In this document: one piece after another, positions 27,994 through 36,684 of the stretch
How positions within the stretch are numbered: position 1 is the stretch's first letter
Layout: each line of letters opens with the position of its first letter
NCBI RefSeq assembly: GCF_001519055.1
Contig: NZ_KQ954285.1
Span: 372,001-436,000, forward strand
Direction of reading: 5' to 3'
Length of the DNA: 64,000 nt
Source of the DNA: Novosphingobium sp. Fuku2-ISO-50
GTDB lineage: Bacteria > Pseudomonadota > Alphaproteobacteria > Sphingomonadales > Sphingomonadaceae
Translations under genes and position numbers: made by a program
The notes under the pieces: model-generated
The model's input: only the letters and a program-made list of their open reading frames with translations
Told to the model about the DNA's origin: nothing
Database searches by the model: none

Positions 27994-29223
27994 TCAATCC
28001 GCAACGCCCGTGGCCAGTTGGCGGCGGCGCAGCAGACTGACGCCGATCGCCAGCACGGCAATGGGCACGACCATGCAGCCGAACGCCGTGGCGCCGTCGA
28101 GCCCGGCAAACAGCATCGCGGTCAGCCGCGATCCGGTGGTCCCGCCCAGCGCCGAAAAGATCACCACCAGCCCCATCAATTCGGCATGGCGCGCGCGCGG
28201 GCTGGACGACAGCAACACCGAAACCAGCGTCGGATAGATCGGCGCCATGAACAGCCCGACCCCCAGAAACAGCCAGGCCGCCAGCGGCGCGTGGAACCAG
28301 TCGGTAACCGGCGCAGCCCCGAGATGGCGGCTGAGCGGCACGATCAGCGCGATCGCCAGCGCCACGGCGCCAAGGCAGGCATTGACCACGCGATACCAGC
28401 CGAACCGCTGAATCAGCACGCCGCCGCCCAATCGGCCCAGCGCGATCGAACCGGCGAAAAAGCTGCCTGCAAGCACGCTCATCGATTGCGGCAGGCGCAA
28501 GACTTCGTTGTTGAACGTCGGCAGCCAGGTGCCGATGCCCTGTTCGACAAAGACATAGGAAAAGGCGCAAAGAATGAACACCATGACCAGCGGCAGCCGC
28601 GCCAGCGCCAGCATCGCGAGGATCGAGGGCGGCTCGCCCTTCGCAGCTTCGGGCGCATGGCCCGCCGCCAGCAGCAGCGCAAGGCACAGCGCGCACAACG
28701 CGGCAAGGATCCAGTAGACATCGAGCCAGTCGCGGCTCGTGTCGATCAGGCCGTGCCCGACGAACAGGCTGAACAGCACGGTGACCGACAGCACCCCGAC
28801 CATGAACCCGCCTTCGATGATCGAGGTCAGCGCGGCATGCGCGCGCGGGCTGTCGGTCACTTGCCCGATCAGCGTGTAAATGCCGACCTTGATGAACGCA
28901 AAGGCCGTGCCGATCAGCGCGAAATGCAGACAGATCGCCCAATAGGCCCCGGCCAGCGGCATCATCACACAAGCCAGCACCGACAAGGCCAGCGCGCCCG
29001 CCATCGCGCGCCGAATGCCGATCCGCGTCAGATAGCTGGCCGTCAGGAACGAAACGGCGGCGATGCTGACATCCTTGCACCCGTCGAACCAGCCCGCCCC
29101 GGCCTTGGTCACGCCAAGGCTGGCGATCGAACGCAGGATGACCGTGCCCACCGTATTGAGCAGCATGCCGTAGGCCAGGTACGTCAGCACCATGGCGAGA
29201 ATGAGCCGCGATCGCTGGGTCAT
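27994..29223 (-). CDS. MFS permease (sugar-locus transporter)
   Basis: A 409-residue major facilitator protein with about 12 hydrophobic helices. The ATG at 29223 is preferred because the first helix (LILAMVLTYLAYGMLLNTVG) follows directly. The domain layout resembles the fucose/glucose permease (FGHS-like) branch. It is the distal gene of a same-strand set LacI, GH65-PGM, TonB receptor, MFS, so it probably brings the same saccharide across the inner membrane. A strong terminator separates it from the TonB gene, so it may need its own promoter. It converges on puuD with a 6-nt gap. Confidence 0.85.
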   Translation of the reverse strand: MTQRSRLILAMVLTYLAYGMLLNTVGTVILRSIASLGVTKAGAGWFDGCKDVSIAAVSFLTASYLTRIGIRRAMAGALALSVLACVMMPLAGAYWAICLHFALIGTAFAFIKVGIYTLIGQVTDSPRAHAALTSIIEGGFMVGVLSVTVLFSLFVGHGLIDTSRDWLDVYWILAALCALCLALLLAAGHAPEAAKGEPPSILAMLALARLPLVMVFILCAFSYVFVEQGIGTWLPTFNNEVLRLPQSMSVLAGSFFAGSIALGRLGGGVLIQRFGWYRVVNACLGAVALAIALIVPLSRHLGAAPVTDWFHAPLAAWLFLGVGLFMAPIYPTLVSVLLSSSPRARHAELMGLVVIFSALGGTTGSRLTAMLFAGLDGATAFGCMVVPIAVLAIGVSLLRRRQLATGVAD

Positions 29224-29247
29224 GGCCGACGGTATCCTGCATAAAAA

Positions 29248-29280
29248 CGGGGGCGGCGGGCGCAAGGTCCGCCGCCCCCG
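29248..29280 (-). terminator. intrinsic terminator after the TonB receptor gene
   Basis: CGGGGGCGGCGG pairs with CCGCCGCCCCCG over a 9-nt loop. On the minus strand the stem is followed by TTTTTAT, a textbook rho-independent terminator for the TonB receptor, 25 nt past its stop. Confidence 0.88.
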
Positions 29281-29304
29281 AGGGTGGAAGTTACACCATG
29301 GATC

Positions 29305-31620
29305 CTAGAACTTGTAGCCGACCGTAAACCGGAACGAACGGCCAAAGATCGGACGCAAGTCGGGGATGGCCGCCGTCGCCGAAGCCGTATTGAAACGCGG
29401 ATTGCCCTCGGTCAGCCCGTGCGTATTGGTGAGGTTGTCAGCCGCGACCTGGAAGCTGAGGCCGCCATGCTCAACGAGGAGACCGGCGCTCAGCGTCTGA
29501 TAGGCACCCAGCGCCTGCTTCTCGCCCAGATCGCTGTAACGCTGGCCCAGCGCTTCCAACGTAGCATAGAGCGTGGCGTTGGTATTGCCGAACGAGGCCT
29601 TGTACGCCGGGGTAAGCCGCAACTGATACTTGGGAATCCGCGACGCCTGCTTGCCATCGATGGGAATAAGCTCCCCGGTCAAGCTATCGACGATGCTCTG
29701 CCCCGGTGCCCAGGTCTTGGGATTTTCGAGCACGGCATCGGTGGCGATGCTCAGGCCGAAATCGCTCGTCCAGCTTCCTGCGAATTCCAGACCCCAGGTC
29801 TTCGAACCGGCCACTGTCGGGGCGACGCCGACATCGTTGTACACTTCGCCGGTGACTTTGTCGTAAAACCCGGTCAGCGCGAGGTCGAGCCCGTGTTCGC
29901 GGTATTTCACCCCGGCCTCGATCGACAGCACTTTCCATTTTTCATCAAGCGAGGGCCCGGTGTTGCCGATCTGCGAGCGCAGATCGTCAAAGGTCGGCAT
30001 GTGATAGCCCTGGCTGGCGCGCACATAGAGATTGAGATTGGGCATCGCCTTGTAATCGAGCCCGACCGACCAGGGCGCGGCATCGTTCTTTTTGGACAGC
30101 GACGCGGGCGCGCCGTTCTGCTCGATGTCGAAACGGGTCTTGAGCACTTCGTAGCGGATACCCGCGTCAAGCCGCAGCTGCTCGGTAATCTGCCAGCTGT
30201 CGGCAAGGTAGAACGCGTTTTCGTCCGCAGAGCCGAAATCGGCGATGGCAAACGAGCTCAGCGCGCCGTTGTTCAGATTGACGAGGTCGCCCGAGCCACC
30301 CACCTGCATCCAGTAATTGTTGCCCAGGCTCCACATGTCGTCGGAGCTGAAATGATTGAAGTAATAGCCCGCCGTGATCTTGTGCGTGCCCGCCTTGAAC
30401 GTCAGCGCGGCTTCGTTGCTGACCGCGCGGAGCTGCTTTTCGACGACCCAGGCGCCGAACTGCTGAACATAATCGTTACCCGCCAGCGCCTGCTGGGTGT
30501 GAAGGCCGGTGACCGTGGTCTGCCCCTCGCTGCCGTCGCCGTTGGCCAGAGCCGTCGCCACGGTGATCGCGCCGGCGCCCTGCGGCACCAGCCCGGTGGT
30601 CTGCAACGTGCCGCTGGTAAAGCCGAAGTGGTCGGCGAAATCGAGATGATCGCCAAGGCTGAGCGACAGGTTGCCGCCGCCGATCACGCCCTTCCAGCCG
30701 CGACCCGAACCGATGTCGAATTGTTCGGTCGACGATCCGCCCGAGCCGGGCGTGACGATCGTCAGATAGCGGTTGTTGGCGTTGAGCTGATTGTACGTGC
30801 CCAGATTGAGGCCGGGGACCTTGGTGGCAAAAGGCAGGAACCATTCGCCGTGATCGTCGGTATAGCGGGCGAAGAAGTTGATCTTTCCGGCGTCGAACGT
30901 GTGCGTGATGTTGGCGGTGATCTGTCCGCCCTTTTCGGTGTCGAACCCGGCCGAGCGCACCGTGTCGCCCGCCTGATAATAGCCGCCGACCATGTAATAG
31001 GTGTCTTCGGCCAGCTTGCCCGACAAGTATCCGTCGATACGCCGCGCGCCATAGTCGGTCGCCGAAACCTTGACGTCGCCCGAAGTCGCTTCATGACCTT
31101 CGCGCAGGATCAGGTTCGCGGTCAGGCCGGGCTGACCGTCGGAATAGAGCGCCGCCGGGCCGCCGTTGACCGCTTCGATATTGGCCACGGTTTCATCGAG
31201 GCGCACCAGCGCGGTCTGATCCATGAACGAGGGACTGTTGACACCGTAGACCGGCACGCCGTCGAACTGCATGGTGACAAACGGCGCATCGCCGGTGGTC
31301 GGAATGCCGCGCACCATGACGTTTGACGTGCCCACACCGCCCGAGCTTTCGACCCAGATGCCCGGAACCGATTTCAACAGGTCGCCCGTGCTCTTCGGGT
31401 TCTGAATGGCGATGTCGTTCGACGAGATCGTGGTGATCGAATAGCCGGCTTCGAGCTTTCTGATGCCGTTGCCCGCCGCGCGGCCGGTGACGATGATGTC
31501 CGGCGCGGCGGCGTCGGCGGCGGGGGCCGAAGCCGGAGCCGTCGGCGTGCTTTGCGCAAAAGCCGCAGTCGGCAAGGCGACCGCCGCGATCGTCGACAGC
31601 AGCAAGTGCCGGTGCGTCAT
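29305..31620 (-). CDS. TonB-dependent outer-membrane receptor (saccharide locus)
   Basis: A 771-residue TonB-dependent transporter. The ATG at 31620 is chosen because GAGGA sits 7 nt upstream, whereas the ATG at 31641 has no such site. Signal peptide residues 1-22 end in AFA. A TonB-box-like PDIIVTGRA is followed by the plug domain (GDLLKSVPGIWVESSGGVGT, VMVRGIP, FDGVPVYGVN) and a 22-strand barrel ending in the aromatic FRFTVGYKF. Its neighbours (GH65 phosphorylase, LacI regulator, MFS) indicate uptake of an oligosaccharide; the substrate itself is not readable. Confidence 0.9.
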   Translation of the reverse strand: MTHRHLLLSTIAAVALPTAAFAQSTPTAPASAPAADAAAPDIIVTGRAAGNGIRKLEAGYSITTISSNDIAIQNPKSTGDLLKSVPGIWVESSGGVGTSNVMVRGIPTTGDAPFVTMQFDGVPVYGVNSPSFMDQTALVRLDETVANIEAVNGGPAALYSDGQPGLTANLILREGHEATSGDVKVSATDYGARRIDGYLSGKLAEDTYYMVGGYYQAGDTVRSAGFDTEKGGQITANITHTFDAGKINFFARYTDDHGEWFLPFATKVPGLNLGTYNQLNANNRYLTIVTPGSGGSSTEQFDIGSGRGWKGVIGGGNLSLSLGDHLDFADHFGFTSGTLQTTGLVPQGAGAITVATALANGDGSEGQTTVTGLHTQQALAGNDYVQQFGAWVVEKQLRAVSNEAALTFKAGTHKITAGYYFNHFSSDDMWSLGNNYWMQVGGSGDLVNLNNGALSSFAIADFGSADENAFYLADSWQITEQLRLDAGIRYEVLKTRFDIEQNGAPASLSKKNDAAPWSVGLDYKAMPNLNLYVRASQGYHMPTFDDLRSQIGNTGPSLDEKWKVLSIEAGVKYREHGLDLALTGFYDKVTGEVYNDVGVAPTVAGSKTWGLEFAGSWTSDFGLSIATDAVLENPKTWAPGQSIVDSLTGELIPIDGKQASRIPKYQLRLTPAYKASFGNTNATLYATLEALGQRYSDLGEKQALGAYQTLSAGLLVEHGGLSFQVAADNLTNTHGLTEGNPRFNTASATAAIPDLRPIFGRSFRFTVGYKF

Positions 31621-31665
31621 GAATGATCCTCTTTTGGTCATGGTACGTCCTCCCTCGAAATGGCG

Positions 31666-34554
31666 CTACGCCTCGTGCGTCGCTGCCAATGGTGTGCTGT
31701 GTGTGGTCAGAATGCGGGCCAGAGTCAGATCGCCGATCCGCGGCGCGGTGTGCGCCGTGCCGTCGAGCGATCCGGCGGGGCCGATGCCGATCGCGACCAT
31801 GCCCGCCGCGTTGATCGCCGCGATTCCGGCCTGCGCGTCCTCGATCCCGACACAGGCCGACGGCGCCAGCCCCAGCGCATCGGCGCAGGCGAGAAAGATG
31901 TCGGGCGCGGGCTTTGGCGCGGCCATCGCCCCGGCATCGGCGATGAAATCGAACTGATCGGCAATGCCGAGCCGGGCGAGCACGTCGGGCGCATTGCGGC
32001 TGGCCGAAGCGAGCGCGATGCGGAGGCCCGCGGCGCGCGCGGCGGCAAACAGCGCGGTCACGCCGTCGAACAGATGGGCCGGGGTATAAGCGGCCAGCCG
32101 GTCGCGATAGATCGCGTTCTTTTCGGCAAGGCAGGCGGCAAAGGCCTCGTCGGACAAAGTCACGCCCGAATGGTCGAGAATCAGGCGCAGCGACCCGGCA
32201 CGATCGACGCCTTTGAGCCGCTCGTTGAACGCGCGGTCGAACGTGAAACCGTGGCGCCGGGCAAGCTCGCCCCAGGCCGCGCAATGATCCTCTGCCGTGT
32301 CGGTCAGCACGCCGTCGAGATCGAAAATCAGCGCCTTCAGCGCGAGCGCGGGGGCATGGACCGGCTCTGCCCCGATCTCCAGCGCGCGGCCATGGTCAAA
32401 CAGCGCGACCGGCGCGCCCGCAATCAGCCGGTAGGTTGCCCCTTCGGGCGCGACGGACAGCGCCAGAACGCTGCCGCGCCAGTGCAGCCGCAGCGTATAG
32501 CGCACGAGCCCCGGCGCCGATTGCGGGCGGAAATGCAAGGCGCCGTCGCGCACCGACAGCCCTGCCCAACCGGCAGCGAGCGCGTTCCAGCTGCCCGCCA
32601 GCGCGGCCATGTGCAGCCCGTGATCGGTGTTGTGATGACGGTTTTCGAGATCGACGAACGCCGCCTCGTCGAGAAACCGGTGCGCCGGGCCAAATGCGCC
32701 GATCCGCGCGGCGACAATCGCAAAGGCAGGCGCCGACAGCGTCGAATCGTGCGAGGTGATCGGCTCGTAAAAGGCATAGTTGGCCGCCTGACGCGCGATC
32801 GGCATATCGACCAGCCCCATCGCCAGCGCCTGAATCACATCGCCCTGTTTGCACACCTGATGGCGAAACAGCGTCATCGGGTGATGATCGAGCAGCAAGG
32901 GGCGACCCGGCACGCGCAAGGGGAACGGAAACGGCGGGCGCGACAGAAAGCTGTCATCCTGCGCGCTGACGCCGCCGCTGCCGGCGACCGGCAGCGCCAT
33001 CGCAGCGGCGGCGCGCGCCCACAGCGCAGGCTCATCGTCGTCAAGCCCGATCCGCTGGGCCAATGCGGCAAAGGCGTCGGGGTCCGCAGCCTTGATCTGC
33101 GCGGCGGTCGCGGCGGCAAAGGCCAGGTGCTGACGCGCGGCAGCGTTGGTATAGAAATCGTTGTCGACCAGCGCGGTATATTCGTCGGGCCCGGTCACGC
33201 CGTAAATGCAGAACGCCCCGCCGCGCGCCGAATCGAAACGCCCGATCAACGGCCAGATACGCGCCGTCTCGAACAGCATTTCGGCAGCCTCGGTCAACAG
33301 CGCGGTATCGCCGGTGGCCTCGACATAAAGCTTGAGCGCATAAGCGATGTCGGCATTGATATGCACTTGCGCGGCGCCGGTCGGATAGTGCGACGAACAT
33401 TCGCGCCCGGCAATCGTGCGCCAGGCATAGAGCGCCCCCTTGCCATGGCCGAGCAGCCGCGCATTGCTGCGCGCAGCATCGAGCGCGCCGATGCGATAGG
33501 CGATCAGCGTGCGCGCGCGATCAGGCGCGGTAAACACCAGTGCGGGCAGGAGAAATGCCTCGGTATCCCAAAACGTATGCCCTTCGTAGCCGTCGCCGGT
33601 CAGCCCCTTGGCCGCCGTGCCAAAGGCCGCATCGCGCGAGGCCGATTGCAGGATCTGGAACTGGTTGAAGGCGAGCGCGCGAGTGAGCGCGGCGTCGTCC
33701 TCGATGGCACAGGCCGCCCCCGCCCAGAAGCGGCCGAGCCATGCCGCCTGATCTCCTGCCAGCGTGTCGAAAGAAGGGAGAGGGGAACTTTCGACAGCGC
33801 CGGCAGAAGTGGCGGAAACGATCCGGTCAAAGCCGAGACTTTCGCCCGGCGCGAGATGGGCGACGATCGCGCTGCCCTGAACAGTATCCGGGCGGGCCGC
33901 GATCGCCTGGCGATAGCTCAGCGCGAGATCGCCGCTGGTAAAGCGCGTTGTGACGGCATCGATGCGGTGCGCCTGCCATTGGCGCACCAGTCGGGCCGAA
34001 ATGCGCGGATCGTCGGCATCGCCCGCCGCGCTGTCATGGCCGAGGCCAAAGACGGGCTGGAGCGTTACCGTGCCGGCGAAGTCGATGGCCGTCAGGCGAA
34101 ACCGCGTGGCGACGATCGGCCCGCCGTCGAGCGGCACAAGACGCTGCACGGCCACTTCGAATGTGCGCCCGTCGGCAAGACACCAGCGCGCAGTGCGGTG
34201 CAGCACGCCTGCAGCAAGATCGAGATGGCGCGCAAAGCCCTCCAGCCGCGCCTGCGTCATGTCGAGCGTGGCGCCGTCGATGGCGATGCGCAAAGCCACC
34301 GGGCTGGGGCAAAGCACGCGCGTTTCGGTCGCGGTGGCATAGCCCGGAAAGGCTTCGTGATAGGCAATCGGCCGGGTGACGAAAGCCGCGGGCAGGATCA
34401 GGTCGGGCGCAGTGGCCAGCTCATCGACCGAACCCTTGATGCCGATCAGCCCATTGGCGAGCGCAAACAGCGCGGCAAAGGAATCCGCCAGCGGCTCTTG
34501 CGAGGCAGGCTGATGAATCGGCTGGACGCACGGGCTCGACGAGACGCTGGGCAC
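31666..34554 (-). CDS. GH65 disaccharide phosphorylase fused to beta-phosphoglucomutase
   Basis: A 962-residue two-enzyme fusion. Residues about 25-735 are a GH65 phosphorylase: N-terminal beta-sandwich (SFAALFALANGLIGIKGS), the HTFWDTEAFLLP motif and the general acid E458 in VTGPDEYTALVDN. It should split an alpha-linked glucose disaccharide with phosphate to beta-glucose 1-phosphate. Residues 739-962 are a HAD-type beta-phosphoglucomutase (ALIFDLDGVLTDT, SASRNAPDVL, KPAPDIFL) that makes glucose 6-phosphate. The start is taken as the GTG at 34554, preceded by GGAAGAGGA at ideal spacing; the ATG at 34602 has no such site. Maltose, kojibiose or trehalose specificity cannot be told. Confidence 0.9.
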   Translation of the reverse strand: MPSVSSSPCVQPIHQPASQEPLADSFAALFALANGLIGIKGSVDELATAPDLILPAAFVTRPIAYHEAFPGYATATETRVLCPSPVALRIAIDGATLDMTQARLEGFARHLDLAAGVLHRTARWCLADGRTFEVAVQRLVPLDGGPIVATRFRLTAIDFAGTVTLQPVFGLGHDSAAGDADDPRISARLVRQWQAHRIDAVTTRFTSGDLALSYRQAIAARPDTVQGSAIVAHLAPGESLGFDRIVSATSAGAVESSPLPSFDTLAGDQAAWLGRFWAGAACAIEDDAALTRALAFNQFQILQSASRDAAFGTAAKGLTGDGYEGHTFWDTEAFLLPALVFTAPDRARTLIAYRIGALDAARSNARLLGHGKGALYAWRTIAGRECSSHYPTGAAQVHINADIAYALKLYVEATGDTALLTEAAEMLFETARIWPLIGRFDSARGGAFCIYGVTGPDEYTALVDNDFYTNAAARQHLAFAAATAAQIKAADPDAFAALAQRIGLDDDEPALWARAAAAMALPVAGSGGVSAQDDSFLSRPPFPFPLRVPGRPLLLDHHPMTLFRHQVCKQGDVIQALAMGLVDMPIARQAANYAFYEPITSHDSTLSAPAFAIVAARIGAFGPAHRFLDEAAFVDLENRHHNTDHGLHMAALAGSWNALAAGWAGLSVRDGALHFRPQSAPGLVRYTLRLHWRGSVLALSVAPEGATYRLIAGAPVALFDHGRALEIGAEPVHAPALALKALIFDLDGVLTDTAEDHCAAWGELARRHGFTFDRAFNERLKGVDRAGSLRLILDHSGVTLSDEAFAACLAEKNAIYRDRLAAYTPAHLFDGVTALFAAARAAGLRIALASASRNAPDVLARLGIADQFDFIADAGAMAAPKPAPDIFLACADALGLAPSACVGIEDAQAGIAAINAAGMVAIGIGPAGSLDGTAHTAPRIGDLTLARILTTHSTPLAATHEA

Positions 34555-34610
34555 TTTCGATCCTCTTCCCGGCCGCGCCCTGAGATCGGGCGTCGACTCC
34601 ATGAAGAGGT

Positions 34611-34654
34611 GAAATAGAGAGCGAATGGTATCGTTGTCAAGTTATCGATACCAT
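34611..34654 (-). promoter_or_regulatory. promoter with overlapping LacI-type operator, upstream of the GH65 fusion
   Basis: AATGGTATCG (34624-34633) and CGATACCATT (34645-34654) form a perfect 10-bp inverted repeat with an 11-bp spacer. On the minus strand a TTGACA -35 (34635-34640) lies between the arms and TATTTC (34611-34616) is a -10 at 18-bp spacing. A repressor bound to the dyad would cover the -35. The LacI gene is immediately upstream, so binding by that protein is the simplest reading. Confidence 0.7.
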
Positions 34655-34709
34655 TTTTGGAAAAGCCAAAGCCGACACGCCAAGGCGCCTCAAATATCCC
34701 AGATTTACC

Positions 34710-35702
34710 CTATGATTTCCGAGGCTTGACTTCGACAGGCAGAGATTCGGAATCCGGCCTTGCCCCTTTGGTCAGCGCAAGAATTTTCTGCGCCAGCAGC
34801 TTGCCGCCGCGATCCCAGTCCTGCCGGATCGAGCTGACTGCGGGGGTAAACAGCGCCGCGCCGGGCGCATCGTCAAAGCCGATGACCGCGACATCGTCGG
34901 GCACCGCGCGGCCCGCATCGCGCAAGGCGGCAATCACCCCCATGGCGATCGCGTCGCTGGCGGCAAACACGCCGTCAAAGCGACTGCCCTCCGCCAGCAG
35001 GGCTCGTGCCGCCTGATAGCCGCCCTCCCGGGTAAACGGGCTCGGCGCGGTGCCTGCCAGGTCGGCGCCCGCTTCGGCCAGCCGCTCCTGAAATCCGCGC
35101 AACCGGTCGGCGATTTCAAGGTGGGTGGCATCGCCGACAAAGGCACAGGCGCGCCGCCCCCGCGCGAGCAAGTGATCGGCGGCGAGGCGCCCGCCCGCGA
35201 CATTGTCCGAACCGACGGTGATATGATCCTCGTTGCCGTCGACCGATCCCCAGATCACATAAGGCATGCCGGCGCGCTGCACGGTTTCGACCGCGTCCTC
35301 GTTTACCCCCTGCCCCAGCAGGATCAGCCCGTCGACCGCAGGTGGCGAAGCGACGAACAGCGGCAGCGTGGTCAGCACCATGTTGTAGGCGTTGCTGGTC
35401 AATTCCTGCATGATCCCGCCCAGCAGCGACAGCGGATAGGGCTCGCTCATCGAACGGTCGTGCGACGGGGTCATCTCGATGACCACGCCGATCGTGCGCG
35501 TGCTGCGCTGGCGCAAATTGCGCGCGGCGACATTGATGCGAAATCCGTGCGCTTCGGCCAATTGCCGAATGCGTTCGCGCGTGCTGTCCTTGACCAGCGG
35601 ATGGCCCGACAGGGCGCGCGAGACCGTCATTTTCGAAACGCCTGCCGCTTTGGCCAGTTCCTCCATGGTGATGCGCGGGGAATCGGGCTTGGGTCGGCTC
35701 AT
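34710..35702 (-). CDS. LacI-family transcriptional repressor of the GH65 locus
   Basis: A 330-residue LacI/GalR regulator. The N-terminal DNA-binding domain (TMEELAKAAGVSKMTVSRAL, then RNLRQRSTRTIGVV hinge) is followed by a type I periplasmic-binding-like sensor (FVGDATHLEIADRLRGFQERL, FAASDAIAMGVIAALRDAG, VIGFDDAPGAALFTPAVSSI). The start at 35702 is used because the ATG at 35744 lies inside the preceding gene. It is followed by a promoter/operator pair and the GH65 fusion, so it likely represses phosphorylase, receptor and perhaps permease until a sugar inducer binds. Confidence 0.9.
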   Translation of the reverse strand: MSRPKPDSPRITMEELAKAAGVSKMTVSRALSGHPLVKDSTRERIRQLAEAHGFRINVAARNLRQRSTRTIGVVIEMTPSHDRSMSEPYPLSLLGGIMQELTSNAYNMVLTTLPLFVASPPAVDGLILLGQGVNEDAVETVQRAGMPYVIWGSVDGNEDHITVGSDNVAGGRLAADHLLARGRRACAFVGDATHLEIADRLRGFQERLAEAGADLAGTAPSPFTREGGYQAARALLAEGSRFDGVFAASDAIAMGVIAALRDAGRAVPDDVAVIGFDDAPGAALFTPAVSSIRQDWDRGGKLLAQKILALTKGARPDSESLPVEVKPRKS

Positions 35703-35718
35703 CGTGTGCGGTTCCGGC

Positions 35719-36600
35719 TCAATGTTGGGGAAAATTGGCGTCAAGCCAGTTCACCACCGCCGCACAGAGCGCCACGCGATGATCGTTGAAGCTGTGGTCG
35801 GTGGTCATGTGGATGACTTGCGGCTTGGGGCTGCCCGCCGTCGCGGCGGCGGCTGCAACGGCCTCACCGCCGGGTGCCAGGCCGTCGTCCGATGTGATGA
35901 CCAGAACCGGGCGCGGCGCGAGCAGAGCCGCCCGTTTGGCCCACTGCCAATCGGCAAGATGCGCGCGCGCCTCGGCCTGCAGGCTTTCGAGGCTGGCATT
36001 GGTATAGCTGGCATCGTCGGCAAATTCGGCGCGCGCAGCGGGATCGTTTGCGCTGCGTAGCGTTGCCTGCACCATGTCCGCCGCCGAAATCAGCACATAG
36101 CCGGCCACTAGCGGGTCATCGCCCAACATGGTCGTGGCAAAGCCGCCCATGCTGTGGCCCAGAACGACAATTCGTTTCTGATCGATGCCATAAGCGCCGG
36201 CCGCCGGGGATCGCAGCCAGGCCAGCGCGGCGTGGGCATCTTCGACGACATGCCCAAGGCTGAAATCGCCCGGCCCGCCCCATACCCCGCGATAATGGAT
36301 CGCCAGAACATTCCACCCGTCGCGCTGCAACACGCGGGCAAGGTCCAGATTGAGCTCGGTGCCCGGAAAGCCGTGGAGCAGCAGTACCGTGGGATGCGCC
36401 CCCGCCCCGGCGGCGACAAACAGCCGCGCGGGCACGGCAAGCCCGCCGGTGGGATAGCGGATCTGCACAAGGCGGGCCGGATGGGCGCCATCACGCGGCG
36501 GATCGACGCTGAGCGCGGCGGGCAAGCCTTGCGCGGCGACGGATCCGCCGGAGAACGCGGCAGCAAGCACCAGGACAGCAGGCAGCATCGCACGCATCAC
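35719..36600 (-). CDS. exported alpha/beta-hydrolase (dienelactone hydrolase-like)
   Basis: A 293-residue serine hydrolase with a signal peptide (MLPAVLVLAAAFSGGSVAAQ), so periplasmic. The oxyanion-side motif VLLLHGFPGTE, the nucleophile elbow GHSMGG, the acid in VITSDDGLAP and the histidine in TTDHSFNDH make a full triad. Its stop is 17 nt before the LacI start, so the two may share a transcript. Possible roles are release of ester substituents from saccharides taken up by the locus, but esterase specificity is not visible. Confidence 0.8.
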   Translation of the reverse strand: MMRAMLPAVLVLAAAFSGGSVAAQGLPAALSVDPPRDGAHPARLVQIRYPTGGLAVPARLFVAAGAGAHPTVLLLHGFPGTELNLDLARVLQRDGWNVLAIHYRGVWGGPGDFSLGHVVEDAHAALAWLRSPAAGAYGIDQKRIVVLGHSMGGFATTMLGDDPLVAGYVLISAADMVQATLRSANDPAARAEFADDASYTNASLESLQAEARAHLADWQWAKRAALLAPRPVLVITSDDGLAPGGEAVAAAAATAGSPKPQVIHMTTDHSFNDHRVALCAAVVNWLDANFPQH

Positions 36601-36684
36601 GCAAGTTCCTCAGCCAAAGAGGCGCCAGCGTATAGGGCGGCGATGAGCCATGCAATCCATCGTGATCGCGCCGAAGGCGGTCCA

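Noticed and set aside
31660..34617. 985-codon plus-strand open frame opposite the GH65 fusion
   Set aside because: Same reason: mirror of codon bias on the coding strand, arginine-rich without motif.
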